DNA from: Strongylocentrotus droebachiensis
Taxonomy: Eukaryota; Echinodermata; Echinoidea; Camarodonta; Strongylocentrotidae
Assembly (NCBI GenBank): GCA_035222895.1
Contig: JAVYIG010000906.1
Span: 77,001-141,000 of the forward strand
DNA length: 64,000 nucleotides
Direction of reading: 5' to 3'
Position 1 is the stretch's first letter. Each line of letters opens with the position of its first letter. Both the position numbers and the translations under genes were made by a program. This document shows positions 11,741 to 21,806 of the stretch, piece by piece. The notes under the pieces are model-generated. The model ran no database searches. It saw only the letters and a program-made list of their open reading frames with translations, and had not been told where the DNA came from.

Positions 11741-14700
11741 GCAAGGGGGGACCCTTGCATTCTGGGTCGCCCTTAACATGTCATGAAATGATCTCTTTTC
11801 ATCTCTAAATAGGCGTGTAGATCTCTGTCTATCCAAACAATGTAATCGCAGATCATTCCATGAGATGTTAAGGGTGGGACAATTTGCAAGGGGGAGCCTT
11901 GCATTCTGGGTCGCCTTTAACATGTCATGAAATGATCTCTTTTCATCTCTATAGAGGCGTGTAGATCTCTGTCTATCTAAACAATGTAATCGCAGATCAT
12001 TCCATGAGATGTTAAGGGCGGGACAATTTGTAAGGAGGGAGCCTTGCATTCTGAGTCGCCCAAATGGCAAGGGAGGGACCCTTGCATTCTGGGTCGCCCT
12101 CATAAACATGTCATGAAATGATCCCTTTTCATCTCTATATAGGCGTGTAGATCTCTGTCTATCCAAACAATGTAATCGCAGATCATTCCATGAGATGTTA
12201 AGGGCGGGACAATTTGCAAGGGGGGAGAGTTGCATTTTGAGTCGCCCAAATGGCAAGGTGGTCCCTTGCATTCTGGGTCGCCCTTAACATGTCATGAAAT
12301 GATCTCTTTTCATCTCTATATAGGCGTGTCGATCTCTGTCTATCCAAACAATGTAATCGCAGATCATTCCATGAGATGTTAAGGGCGGGACAATTTGCAA
12401 GGGGGGAGCCTTGCATTCTGAGTCGCCAAAATGGCAAGGGGGGACCCTTGCATTCTGGGTCGCCCTTAACATGTCATGAAATGATCTCTTTTCATCTCTA
12501 GGCGTGTAGATCTCTGTCTATCCAAACAATGTAATCTCAGATCATTCCATGAGATGTTAAGGGCGGAACAATTTGAAAGGGGAGCCTTGCATTCTGAGTC
12601 GCCCAAATAGCAAGGGGGGACCCTTGCATTCTGGGTCGCCCTTAACATGTCATGAAATGATCTCTTTTCATCTCTAAATAGGCGTGTAGATCTCTGTCTA
12701 TCCAAACAATGTAATCGCAGATCATTCCATGAGATGTTAAGGGCGGGACAATTTGCAAGGGGGAGCCTTGCATTCTGGGTCGCCTTTAACATGTCATGAA
12801 ATGATCTCTTTTCATCTCTATATAGGCGTGTAGATCTCTGTCTATCCAAACAATGTTATCGCAGATCATTCCATGAGATGTTAAGGGCGGGACAATTTGA
12901 AAGGGGGGAGCCTTGCATTCTGAGTCGCCCAAATGGCAAGGATGGACCCTTGCATTCTGGGTCGCCCTTAACATCTCATGAAATGATCTCTTTTCATCTC
13001 AATAGAGGCGTGTAGATCTCTGTCTATCTAAACAATGTAATCGCAGATCATTCCATGAGATGTTAAGGGCGGGACAATTTGTAAGGAGGGAGCCTTGCAT
13101 TCTGAGTCGCCCAAATGGCAAGGGGGGGACCCTTGCATTCTGGGTCGCCCTCATAAACATGTCATGAAATGATCCCTTTTCATCTCTATATAGGCGTGTA
13201 GATCTCTGTCTATCCAAACAATGTAATCGCAGATCATTCCATGAGATGTTAAGGGCGGGACAATTTGCAAGGGGGGAGAGTTGCATTTTGAGTCGCCCAA
13301 ATGGCAAGGGGGACCCTTGCATTCTGGGTCGCCCTTAACATGTCATGAAATGATCTCTTTTCATCTCTATATAGGCGTGTCGATCTCTGTCTATCCAAAC
13401 AATGTAATCGCAGATCATTCCATGAGATGTTAAGGGCGGGACAATTTGCAAGGGGGGAGCCTTGCATTCTGAGTCGCCAAAATGGCAAGGGGAGATGTTA
13501 AGGGCGGGACAAATTGCAAGGGAGGACCCTTGCATTTTGGGTCGACTTTAACATGTCATGAAATGATCTCTTTTCATCTCTATATACGCGTGTCGATCTC
13601 TGTCTATCCAAACAATGTAATCGCAGATCATTCCATGAGATGTTAAGGGCGGGACAATTTGCAAGGGGGAGCCTTGCATTCTGAGTCGCCAAAATGACAA
13701 GGGGGGACCCTTGCATTCTAGGTCGCCCTTAACATGTCATGAAATGATCTCTTTTCATCTCTAGGCGTGTAGATCTCTGTCTATCCAAACAATGTAATCG
13801 CAGATCATTCCATGAGATGTTAAGGGCGGAACAATTTGCAAGGGGGAGCCTTGCATTCTGAGTCGCCCAAATAGCAAGGGGGGACCCTTGCATTCTGGGT
13901 CGCCCTTAACATGTCATGAAATGATCTCTTTTCATCTCTAAATAGGCGTGTAGATCTCTGTCTATCCAAACAATGTAATCGCAGATCATTCCATGAGATG
14001 TTAAGGGCGGGACAATTTGCAAGGGGGAGCCTTGCATTCTTGGTCGCCTTTAACATGTCATGAAATGATCTCTTTTCATCTCTATATAGGCGTGTAGATC
14101 TCTGTCTATCCAAACAATGTTATCGCAGATCATTCCATGAGATGTTAAGGGCGGGACAATTTGAAAGGGGGGAGCCTTGCATTCTGAGTCGCCCAAATGG
14201 CAAGGGTGGACCCTTGCATTCTGGGTCGCCCTTAACATGTCATGAAATGATCTCTTTTCATCTCTAGGCGTGTAGATCTCTGTCTATCCAAACAATGTAA
14301 TCGCAGATCATTCCATGAGATGTTAAGGGCGGAACAATTTGCAAGGGGGAGCCTTGCATTCTGGGTCGCCCTTAACATGTCATGAAATGATCTCTTTTCA
14401 TCTCTAAATAGGCGTGTAGATCTCTGTCTATCTAAACAATGTAATCGCAGATCATTCCATGAGATGTTAAGGGCGGGACAATTTGTAAGGAGGGAGCCTT
14501 GCATTCTGAGTCGCCCAAATGGCAAGGGGGGACCCTTGCATTCTGGGTCGCCCTCATAAATATGTCATGAAATGATCCCTTTTCATCTCTATATAGGCGT
14601 GTAGATCTCTGTCTATCCAAACAATGTAATCGCAGATCATTCCATGAGATGTTAAGGGCGGGACAATTTGCAAGGGGGGAGAGTTGCATTTTGAGTCGCC

Positions 14701-17700
14701 CAAATGGCAAGGAGGTCCCTTGCATTCTGGGTCGCCCTTAACATGTCATGAAATGATCTCTTTTCATCTCTATATAGGCGTGTCGATCTCTGTCTATCCA
14801 AACAATGTAATCGCAGATCATTCCATGAGATGTTAAGGGCGGGACAATTTGCAAGGGGGGAGCCTTGCATTTCGAGTCGCCCAAATGGCAAGGGGGGACC
14901 CTTGCATTCTGGGTCGCCCTTAACATGTCATGAAATGATCTCTTTTCATCTCTAAATAGGCGTGTAGATCTCTGTCTATCCAAACAATGTAATCGCAGAT
15001 CATTCCATGAGATGTTAAGGGCGGGACAATTTGCAAGGGGGAGCCTTGCATTCTGGGTCGCCTTTAACATGTCATGAAATGATCTCTTTTCATCTCTAAA
15101 TAGGCGTGTAGATCTCTGTCTATCCAAACAATGTTATCGCAGATCATTCCATGAGATGTTAAGGGCGGGACAATTTGAAAGGGGGGAGCCTTGCATTCTG
15201 AGTCGCCCAAATGGCAAGGGTGGACCCTTGCATTCTGGGTCGCCCTTAACATCTCATGAAATGATCTCTTTTCATCTCTATAGAGGCGTGTAGATCTCTG
15301 TCTATCTAAACAATGTAATCGCAGATCATTCCATGAGATGTTAAGGGCGGGACAATTTGTAAGGAGGGAGCCTTGCATTCTGAGTCGCCCAAATGGCAAG
15401 GGGGGGGGGGGGAACCCTTGCTTTCTGGGTCGCCCTCATAAACATGTCATGAAATGATCCCTTTTCATCTCTATATAGGCGTGTAGATCTCTGTCTATCC
15501 AAACAATGTAATCGCAGATCATTCCATGAGATGTTAAGGGCGGGACAATTTGCAAGGGGGGAGAGTTCCATTTTGAGTCGCCCAAATGGCAAGGGGGACC
15601 CTTGCATTCTGGGTCGCCCTTAACATGTCATGAAATGATCTCTTTTCATCTCTATATAGGCGTGTCGATCTCTGTCTATCCAAACAATGTAATCGCAGAT
15701 CATTCCATGAGATGTTAAGGGCGGGACAATTTGCAAGTGGGGAGCCTTGCATTCTGAGTCGCCAAAATGGCAAGGGGAGATGTTAAGGGCGGGACAAATT
15801 GCAAGGGAGGACCCTTGCATTTTGGGTCGACTTTAACATGTCATGAAATGATCTCTTTTCATCTCTATATACGCGTGTCGATCTCTGTCTATCCAAACAA
15901 TGTAATCGCAGATCATTCCATGAGATGTTAAGGGCGGGACAATTTGCAAGGGGGAGCCTTGCATTCTGAGTCGCCAAAATGACAAGGGGGGACCCTTGCA
16001 TTCTAGGTCGCCCTTAACATGTCATGAAATGATCTCTTTTCATCTCTAGGCGTGTAGATCTCTGTCTATCCAAACAATGTAATCGCAGATCATTCCATGA
16101 GATGTTAAGGGCGGAACAATTTGCAAGGGGGAGCCTTGCATTCTGAGTCGCCCAAATAGCAAGGGGGGACCCTTGCATTCTGGGTCGCCCTTAACATGTC
16201 ATGAAATGATCTCTTTTCATCTCTAAATAGGCGTGTAGATCTCTGTCTATCCAAACAATGTAATCGCAGATCATTCCATGAGATGTTAAGGGCGGGACAA
16301 TTTGCAAGGGGGAGCCTTGCATTCTGAGTCGCCCAAATGGCAAGGGTGGACCCTCGCATTCTAGGTCGCCCTTAACATGTCATGAAATGATCTCTTTTCA
16401 TCTCTAGGCGTGTAGATCTCTGTCTATCCAAACAATGTAATCGCAGATCATTCCATGAGATGTTAAGGGCGGAACAATTTGCAAGGGGGAGCCTTGCATT
16501 CTGAGTCGCCCAAATAGCAAGGGGGGACCCTTGCATTCTGTGTCGCCTTTAACATGTCATGAAATGATCTCTTTTCATCTCTATATAGGCGTGTAGATCT
16601 CTGTCTATCCAAACAATGTTATCGCAGATCATTCCATGAGATGTTAAGGGCGGGACAATTTGAAAGGGGGGAGCCTTGCATTCTGAGTCACCCAAATGGC
16701 AAGGGTGGACCCTTGCATTCTGGGTCGCCCTTAACATCTCATGAAATGATCTCTTTTCATCTCTATAGAGGCGTGTAGATCTCTGTCTATCTAAACAATG
16801 TAATCGCAGATCATTCCATGAGATGTTAAGGGCGGGACAATTTGTAAGGAGGGAGCCTTGCATTCTGAGTCGCCCAAATGGCAAGGGGGGGGGGGACCCT
16901 TGCATTCTGGGTCGCCCTTAACATGTCATGAAATGATCCCTTTTCATCTCTATATAGGCGTGTAGATCTCTGTCTATCCAAACAATGTAATCGCAGATCA
17001 TTCCATGAGATGTTAAGGGCGGGACAATTTGCAAGGGGGGAGAGTTGCATTTTGAGTCGCCCAAATGGCAAGGTGGTCCCTTGCATTCTGGGTCGCCCTT
17101 AACATGTCATGAAATGATCTCTTTTCATCTCTATATAGGCGTGTCGATCTCTGTCTATCCAAACAATGTAATCGCAGATCATTCCATGAGATGTTAAGGG
17201 CTGGACAATTTGCAAGGGGGGAGCCTTGCATTCTGAGTCGCCAAAATGGCAAGGGGGGACCCTTGCATTCTGGGTCGCCCTTAACATGTCATGAAATGAT
17301 CTCTATTCATCTCTATATAGGCGTGTAGATATTGTCTATCCAAACAATGTAATCGTATATCATTCAATGAGATGTTAAGGGCGGGACAATTTGCAAGGGG
17401 GAGCCTTGCATTCTGTGTCGCCCAAATGGCAAGGGGGGACCCTTGCATTCTGGGTCGCCCTTAACATGTCATAAAATGATCTCTTTTCATCTCTATATAG
17501 GCGTGTAGATCTCTGTCTATCCAAACAATGTAATCGCAGATCATTCCAAGAGATGTTAAGGGCGGGACAATTTGCAAGGGGGGAGCCTTGCATTTCGAGT
17601 CGCCCAAATGGCAAGGGGGGACCCTTGCATTCTGGGTCATCCTTAACATGTCATGAAATAATCTCTTTTCATCTCTATATAGGCGTGTAGATCTCTGTCT

Positions 17701-18991
17701 ATCCAAACAATGTAATCGCAGATCATTCCATGAGATGTTAAGGGCGGGACAAATTGCAAGGAGGGAGCCTTGCATTCTGAGGCGCCCAAATGGCAAGTGG
17801 GGACCCTTGCATTCTGGGTCGCCCTTAACATGTCATGAAATGATCTCTTTTCATCTCTATATAGGAGTGTAGATCTCTGTCTATCCAAACAATGTAATCG
17901 CAGATCATTCCATGAGATGTTAAGGGCGGGACAAATTGCAAGGGGGGACCCTTGCATTCTGGGTCGCCCTTAACATGTCATGAAATGATCTCTTTTCATC
18001 TCTATATAGGAGTGTAGAACTCTGTCTATCCAAACAATGTAATCGCAGATCATTCCATGAGATGTTAAGGGAGGGACAAATTGAAAGGGGGGACCCTTGC
18101 ATTCTGAGTCGCCCAAATGGCAAGGGGGGACCCTTGCATTCTGGGTCGACCTTATTGTCATTAAATTATCTCTTTTCATCTCTATATAGGAGTGTAGATC
18201 TCTGTCTATCCAAACAATGTAATCGCAGACCATTCCATGAGATGTTAAGGGCGGGACAATTTGCAAGCGGGGAGCCTTGCATTCTGAGTCGACCTTAACA
18301 TGTCATGAAAAGATCTCTTTTCATCTCTATATAGGAGTGTAGATCTCTGTCTATCCAAACAATGTAATCGCAGATCATTCCAAGAGATGTTAAGGGCGGG
18401 ACAATTTGCAAGGGGGGAGCCTTGCATTTCGAGTCGCCCAAATGGCAAGGGGGGACCCTTGCATTCTGGGTCATCCTTAACATGTCATGAAATAATCTCT
18501 TTTCATCTCTATATAGGCGTGTAGATCTCTGTCTATCCAAACAATGTAATCGCAGATCATTCCATAAGATGTTAAGGGCGGGACAAATTGCAAGGAGGGA
18601 GCCTTGCATTCTGAGGCGCCCAAATGGCAAGTGGGGACCCTTGCATTCTGGGTCGCCCTTAACATGTCATGAAATGATCTCTTTTCCTCTCTATATAGGA
18701 GTGTAGATCTCTGTCTATCCAAACAATGTAATCGCATATAATTCCATGAGATGTTAAGGGCGGGACAAATTGCAAGGGAGGACCTTTGCATTTTGGGTCG
18801 ACCTTAACATGTCATGAAATGATCTCTTTTCATCTCTATATAGGAGTGTAGATCTCTGTCTATCCAAACAATGTAATCGCAGATCGTTCCATGAGATGTT
18901 AAGGGCGGGACAATTTGCAAGGGGGAGCCTTGCATTCTGAGTCGCCAAAATGGCAAGGGGGGACCCTTGCATTCTGGGTCGCCCTTAACAT
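10828..18991 (+). repeat. A-domain block, copy 2 of the 10.8-kb repeat
   Basis: This is a second, nearly identical copy of 1-8164. It retains the order of all subtypes, the truncated 50-bp monomers (11360, 13493, 15778), both expanded G-runs and the aberrant monomer from about 17282, which has GATATTGTC and GTATATCATTCAATG. Such long identity in fast-evolving satellite implies a recent duplication event or recent homogenisation at the scale of about 11 kb. Its right end passes into the first 1921-bp unit, which starts at 17965. Confidence 0.92.
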
Positions 18992-19160
18992 GTCATAAAA
19001 TGATCTCTTTTCATCTCTATATAGGCGTGTAGATCTCTGTCTATCCAAACAATGTAATCGCAGATCATTCCATGAGATGTTAAGGGCGGGACAATTTGCA
19101 AGGGGGAGCCTTGCATTCTGAGTCGCCCAAATGGCAAGGGGGGACCCTTGCATTCTGGGT

Positions 19161-19269
19161 CGCCCTTAACATGTCATGAAATGATCTCTTTTCATCTCTA
19201 TATAGGCGTGTAGATCTCTGTCTATCCAAACAATGTAATCGCAGATCATTCCATGAGATGTTAAGGGCG
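19161..19269. repeat. 27-bp inverted arms of the monomer (long dyad)
   Basis: The left arm (19161-19187, beginning CGCCCTTAACAT) and the right arm (19243-19269, ending ATGTTAAGGGCG) are reverse complements at 25 of 27 positions; the two mismatches are at left-arm positions 13 and 19. The 55-bp interval would be the loop. Because monomers are head to tail, each right arm also faces the next left arm across the 72-bp linker, so complementary arms alternate along the array. Single strands or transcripts of either strand could fold into long stems. Such arms resemble terminal inverted repeats of a small foldback element, but I saw no target-site duplication and no extension of the symmetry outward. 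Cruciform formation in vivo is inference. Confidence 0.9.
19199..19205 (+). promoter_or_regulatory. TATA-box-like TATATAG in the monomer spacer
   Basis: TATATAG fits the TATAWAR consensus. An A in TCCAAAC, close to an initiator motif, lies 29 bp downstream of its first base. The motif sits in the loop of the large dyad and is present in most monomers of regions II, III and V. Several subtypes have altered it: a 4-bp loss giving TCTCTAGGCG, AAATAGG, TATAGAGG, TATATACG and TATATATG. Short AT-rich motifs arise easily by chance and repetition only copies them. Promoter activity is therefore a weak inference, relevant only to possible satellite transcription. Confidence 0.15.
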
Positions 19270-19273
19270 GGAC
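19265..19273 (+). promoter_or_regulatory. GC-box-like GGGCGGGAC at the end of the right arm
   Basis: GGGCGGGAC resembles Sp1/KLF GC boxes and contains an E2F-like GGCGGGA. It is conserved in most monomers and overlaps the last bases of the right arm. The variants GGGCGGAAC, GGGTGGGAC, GGGAGGGAC and GGGCTGGAC occur in particular subtypes. Conservation may simply reflect homogenisation. No binding is shown by the sequence. Confidence 0.15.
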
Positions 19274-19278
19274 AATTT

Positions 19279-19346
19279 GCAAGGGGGAGCCTTGCATTCT
19301 GAGTCGCCCAAATGGCAAGGGGGGACCCTTGCATTCTGGGTCGCCC
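19279..19346 (+). repeat. Direct-repeat pair with two small hairpins in the monomer linker
   Basis: Copy a (19279-19309) and copy b (19315-19346, ending in the first bases of the next monomer) align over 31/32 bp. Their differences are one G in the G-run and two substitutions. Each contains a perfect 7-bp inverted repeat: TGCAAGG/CCTTGCA with a 5-base loop in a (19278-19296), and GCAAGGG/CCCTTGC with a 4-base loop in b (19315-19332). The start-to-start offset is 36 bp and the end-to-end offset 37 bp. Removing one copy from a 181-bp monomer gives exactly the 144-bp short monomers seen elsewhere, so the pair is the likely source of that class. Confidence 0.88.
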
Positions 19347-19885
19347 TTAACATGTCATGAAATGATCTCTTTTCATCTCTATATAGGCGTGTAGATCTCT
19401 GTCTATCCAAACAATGTAATCGCAGATCATTCCATGAGATGTTAAGGGCGGGACAATTTGCAAGGGGGGAGCCTTGCATTCTGAGTCGCCCAAATAGCAA
19501 GGGGGGACCCTTGCATTCTGGGTCGCCCTTAACATGTCATGAAATGATCTCTTTTCATCTCTATATACGCGTGTCGATCTCTGTCTATCCAAACAATGTA
19601 ATCGCAGATCATTCCATGAGATGTTAAGGGCGGGACAATTTGCAAGGGGGAGCCTTGCATTCTGAGTCGCCAAAATGACAAGGGGGGACCCTTGCATTCT
19701 GGGTCGCCCTTAACATGTCATGAAATGATCTCTTTTCATCTCTATATAGGCGTGTAGATCTCTGTCTATCCAAACAATGTAATCGCAGATCATTCCATGA
19801 GATGTTAAGGGCGGGACAATTTGCAAGGGGGGAGCCTTGCATTCTGAGTCGCCCAAATGGCAAGGGGGGCCCTTGCATTCTGGGT

Positions 19886-21806
19886 CGCCCTTAACATGTC
19901 ATGAAATGATCTCTTTTCATCTCTATATAGGAGTGTAGAACTCTGTCTATCCAAACAATGTAATCGCAGATCATTCCATGAGATGTTAAGGGAGGGACAA
20001 ATTGAAAGGGGGGACCTTTGCATTCTGAGTCGCCCAAATGGCAAGGGGGGACCCTTGCATTCTGGGTCGACCTTATTGTCATTAAATTATCTCTTTTCAT
20101 CTCTATATAGGAGTGTAGATCTCTGTCTATCCAAACAATGTAATCGCAGACCATTCCATGAGATGTTAAGGGCGGGACAATTTGCAAGCGGGGAGCCTTG
20201 CATTCTGAGTCGACCTTAACATGTCATGAAATGATCTCTTTTCATCTCTATATAGGAGTGTAGATCTCTGTCTATCCAAACAATGTAATCGCAGATCATT
20301 CCAAGAGATGTTAAGGGCGGGACAATTTGCAAGGGGGGAGCCTTGCATTTCGAGTCGCCCAAATGGCAAGGGGGGACCCTTGCATTCTGGGTCATCCTTA
20401 ACATGTCATGAAATAATCTCTTTTCATCTCTATATAGGCGTGTAGATCTCTGTCTATCCAAACAATGTAATCGCAGATCATTCCATGAGATGTTAAGGGC
20501 GGGACAAATTGCAAGGAGGGAGCCTTGCATTCTGAGGCGCCCAAATGGCAAGTGGGGACCCTTGCATTCTGGGTCGCCCTTAACATGTCATGAAATGATC
20601 TCTTTTCCTCTCTATATAGGAGTGTAGATCTCTGTCTATCCAAACAATGTAATCGCATATAATTCCATGAGATGTTAAGGGCGGGACAAATTGCAAGGGA
20701 GGACCTTTGCATTTTGGGTCGACCTTAACATGTCATGAAATGATCTCTTTTCATCTCTATATAGGAGTGTAGATCTCTGTCTATCCAAACAATGTAATCG
20801 CAGATCGTTCCATGAGATGTTAAGGGCGGGACAATTTGCAAGGGGGAGCCTTGCATTCTGAGTCGCCAAAATGGCAAGGGGGGACCCTTGCATTCTGGGT
20901 CGCCCTTAACATGTCATAAAATGATCTCTTTTCATCTCTATATAGGCGTGTAGATCTCTGTCTATCCAAACAATGTAATCGCAGATCATTCCATGAGATG
21001 TTAAGGGCGGGACAATTTGCAAGGGGGAGCCTTGCATTCTGAGTCGCCCAAATGGCAAGGGGGGACCCTTGCATTCTGGGTCGCCCTTAACATGTCATGA
21101 AATGATCTCTTTTCATCTCTATATAGGCGTGTAGATCTCTGTCTATCCAAACAATGTAATCGCAGATCATTCCATGAGATGTTAAGGGCGGGACAATTTG
21201 CAAGGGGGAGCCTTGCATTCTGAGTCGCCCAAATGGCAAGGGGGGACCCTTGCATTCTGGGTCGCCCTTAACATGTCATGAAATGATCTCTTTTCATCTC
21301 TATATAGGCGTGTAGATCTCTGTCTATCCAAACAATGTAATCGCAGATCATTCCATGAGATGTTAAGGGCGGGACAATTTGCAAGGGGGGAGCCTTGCAT
21401 TCTGAGTCGCCCAAATAGCAAGGGGGGACCCTTGCATTCTGGGTCGCCCTTAACATGTCATGAAATGATCTCTTTTCATCTCTATATACGCGTGTCGATC
21501 TCTGTCTATCCAAACAATGTAATCGCAGATCATTCCATGAGATGTTAAGGGCGGGACAATTTGCAAGGGGGAGCCTTGCATTCTGAGTCGCCAAAATGAC
21601 AAGGGGGGACCCTTGCATTCTGGGTCGCCCTTAACATGTCATGAAATGATCTCTTTTCATCTCTATATAGGCGTGTAGATCTCTGTCTATCCAAACAATG
21701 TAATCGCAGATCATTCCATGAGATGTTAAGGGCGGGACAATTTGCAAGGGGGGAGCCTTGCATTCTGAGTCGCCCAAATGGCAAGGGGGGCCCTTGCATT
21801 CTGGGT
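19886..21806 (+). repeat. 1921-bp higher-order repeat, copy 2 (11 monomers)
   Basis: Monomer starts are 19886, 20068, 20211, 20393, 20575, 20720, 20901, 21082, 21263, 21445 and 21626. Lengths are 182, 143, 182, 182, 145, 181, 181, 181, 182, 181 and 181, which sum to 1921. Adjacent monomers in the unit differ clearly in subtype, whereas same-position monomers in neighbouring units are nearly identical. That is the defining property of a higher-order repeat. The order 20211-20393-20575-20720 (g, a, b', c') is the same four-monomer core that forms the 690-bp module of region V. Confidence 0.93.

Larger units (their letters stand above)
19161..19341 (+). repeat. Reference 181-bp monomer
   Basis: This copy matches the majority base at nearly all positions and is used here to define monomer coordinates. 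Positions 1-27 are the left inverted arm. Positions 28-82 are a spacer containing a CT-rich tract, TATATAG (39-45) and a BglII site (52-57). Positions 83-109 are the right inverted arm. Positions 110-181 are a linker made of two direct repeats. G+C is 85 of 181. CpG occurs at five places (positions 1, 47, 80, 108 and 145). Since 181 is not a multiple of three, any reading frame shifts at each full monomer. The neighbouring copies from 18980 and 19342 have the same architecture. Confidence 0.95.
17965..19885 (+). repeat. 1921-bp higher-order repeat, copy 1 (11 monomers)
   Basis: The unit starts at a monomer with GTAGAACTCTG and GGGAGGGAC. It contains 11 monomers, nine full length and two short: one near 143 bp with CGACCTTATTGTC, one of 145 bp ending TTTTGGGTCGACC. 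Differences from copy 2 include TCATGAAAAGATC against TCATGAAATGATC and CCATAAG against CCATGAG. The first part (17965-18991) is shared with 7138-8164 through the 10.8-kb duplication. Confidence 0.9.

Noticed and set aside
1..18991. The 10.8-kb near-identical blocks as an assembly artefact
   Set aside because: Not fully excluded, but the copies differ by several scattered substitutions and indels and join different sequence on the right, which argues against a simple duplicated contig. Read-level evidence would decide.
19161..19269. Intact MITE or foldback transposon with 27-bp terminal inverted repeats
   Set aside because: The arms look like terminal repeats, but there is no target-site duplication, no flanking unique DNA and no transposase. 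An origin from such an element is possible but unsupported here.
19161..19341. CENP-B box
   Set aside because: The CGGG in GGGCGGGAC was tested against NTTCGNNNNANNCGGGN. The required TTCG and A positions do not match in the consensus monomer. I saw no other candidate in the consensus, but did not search every variant exhaustively.
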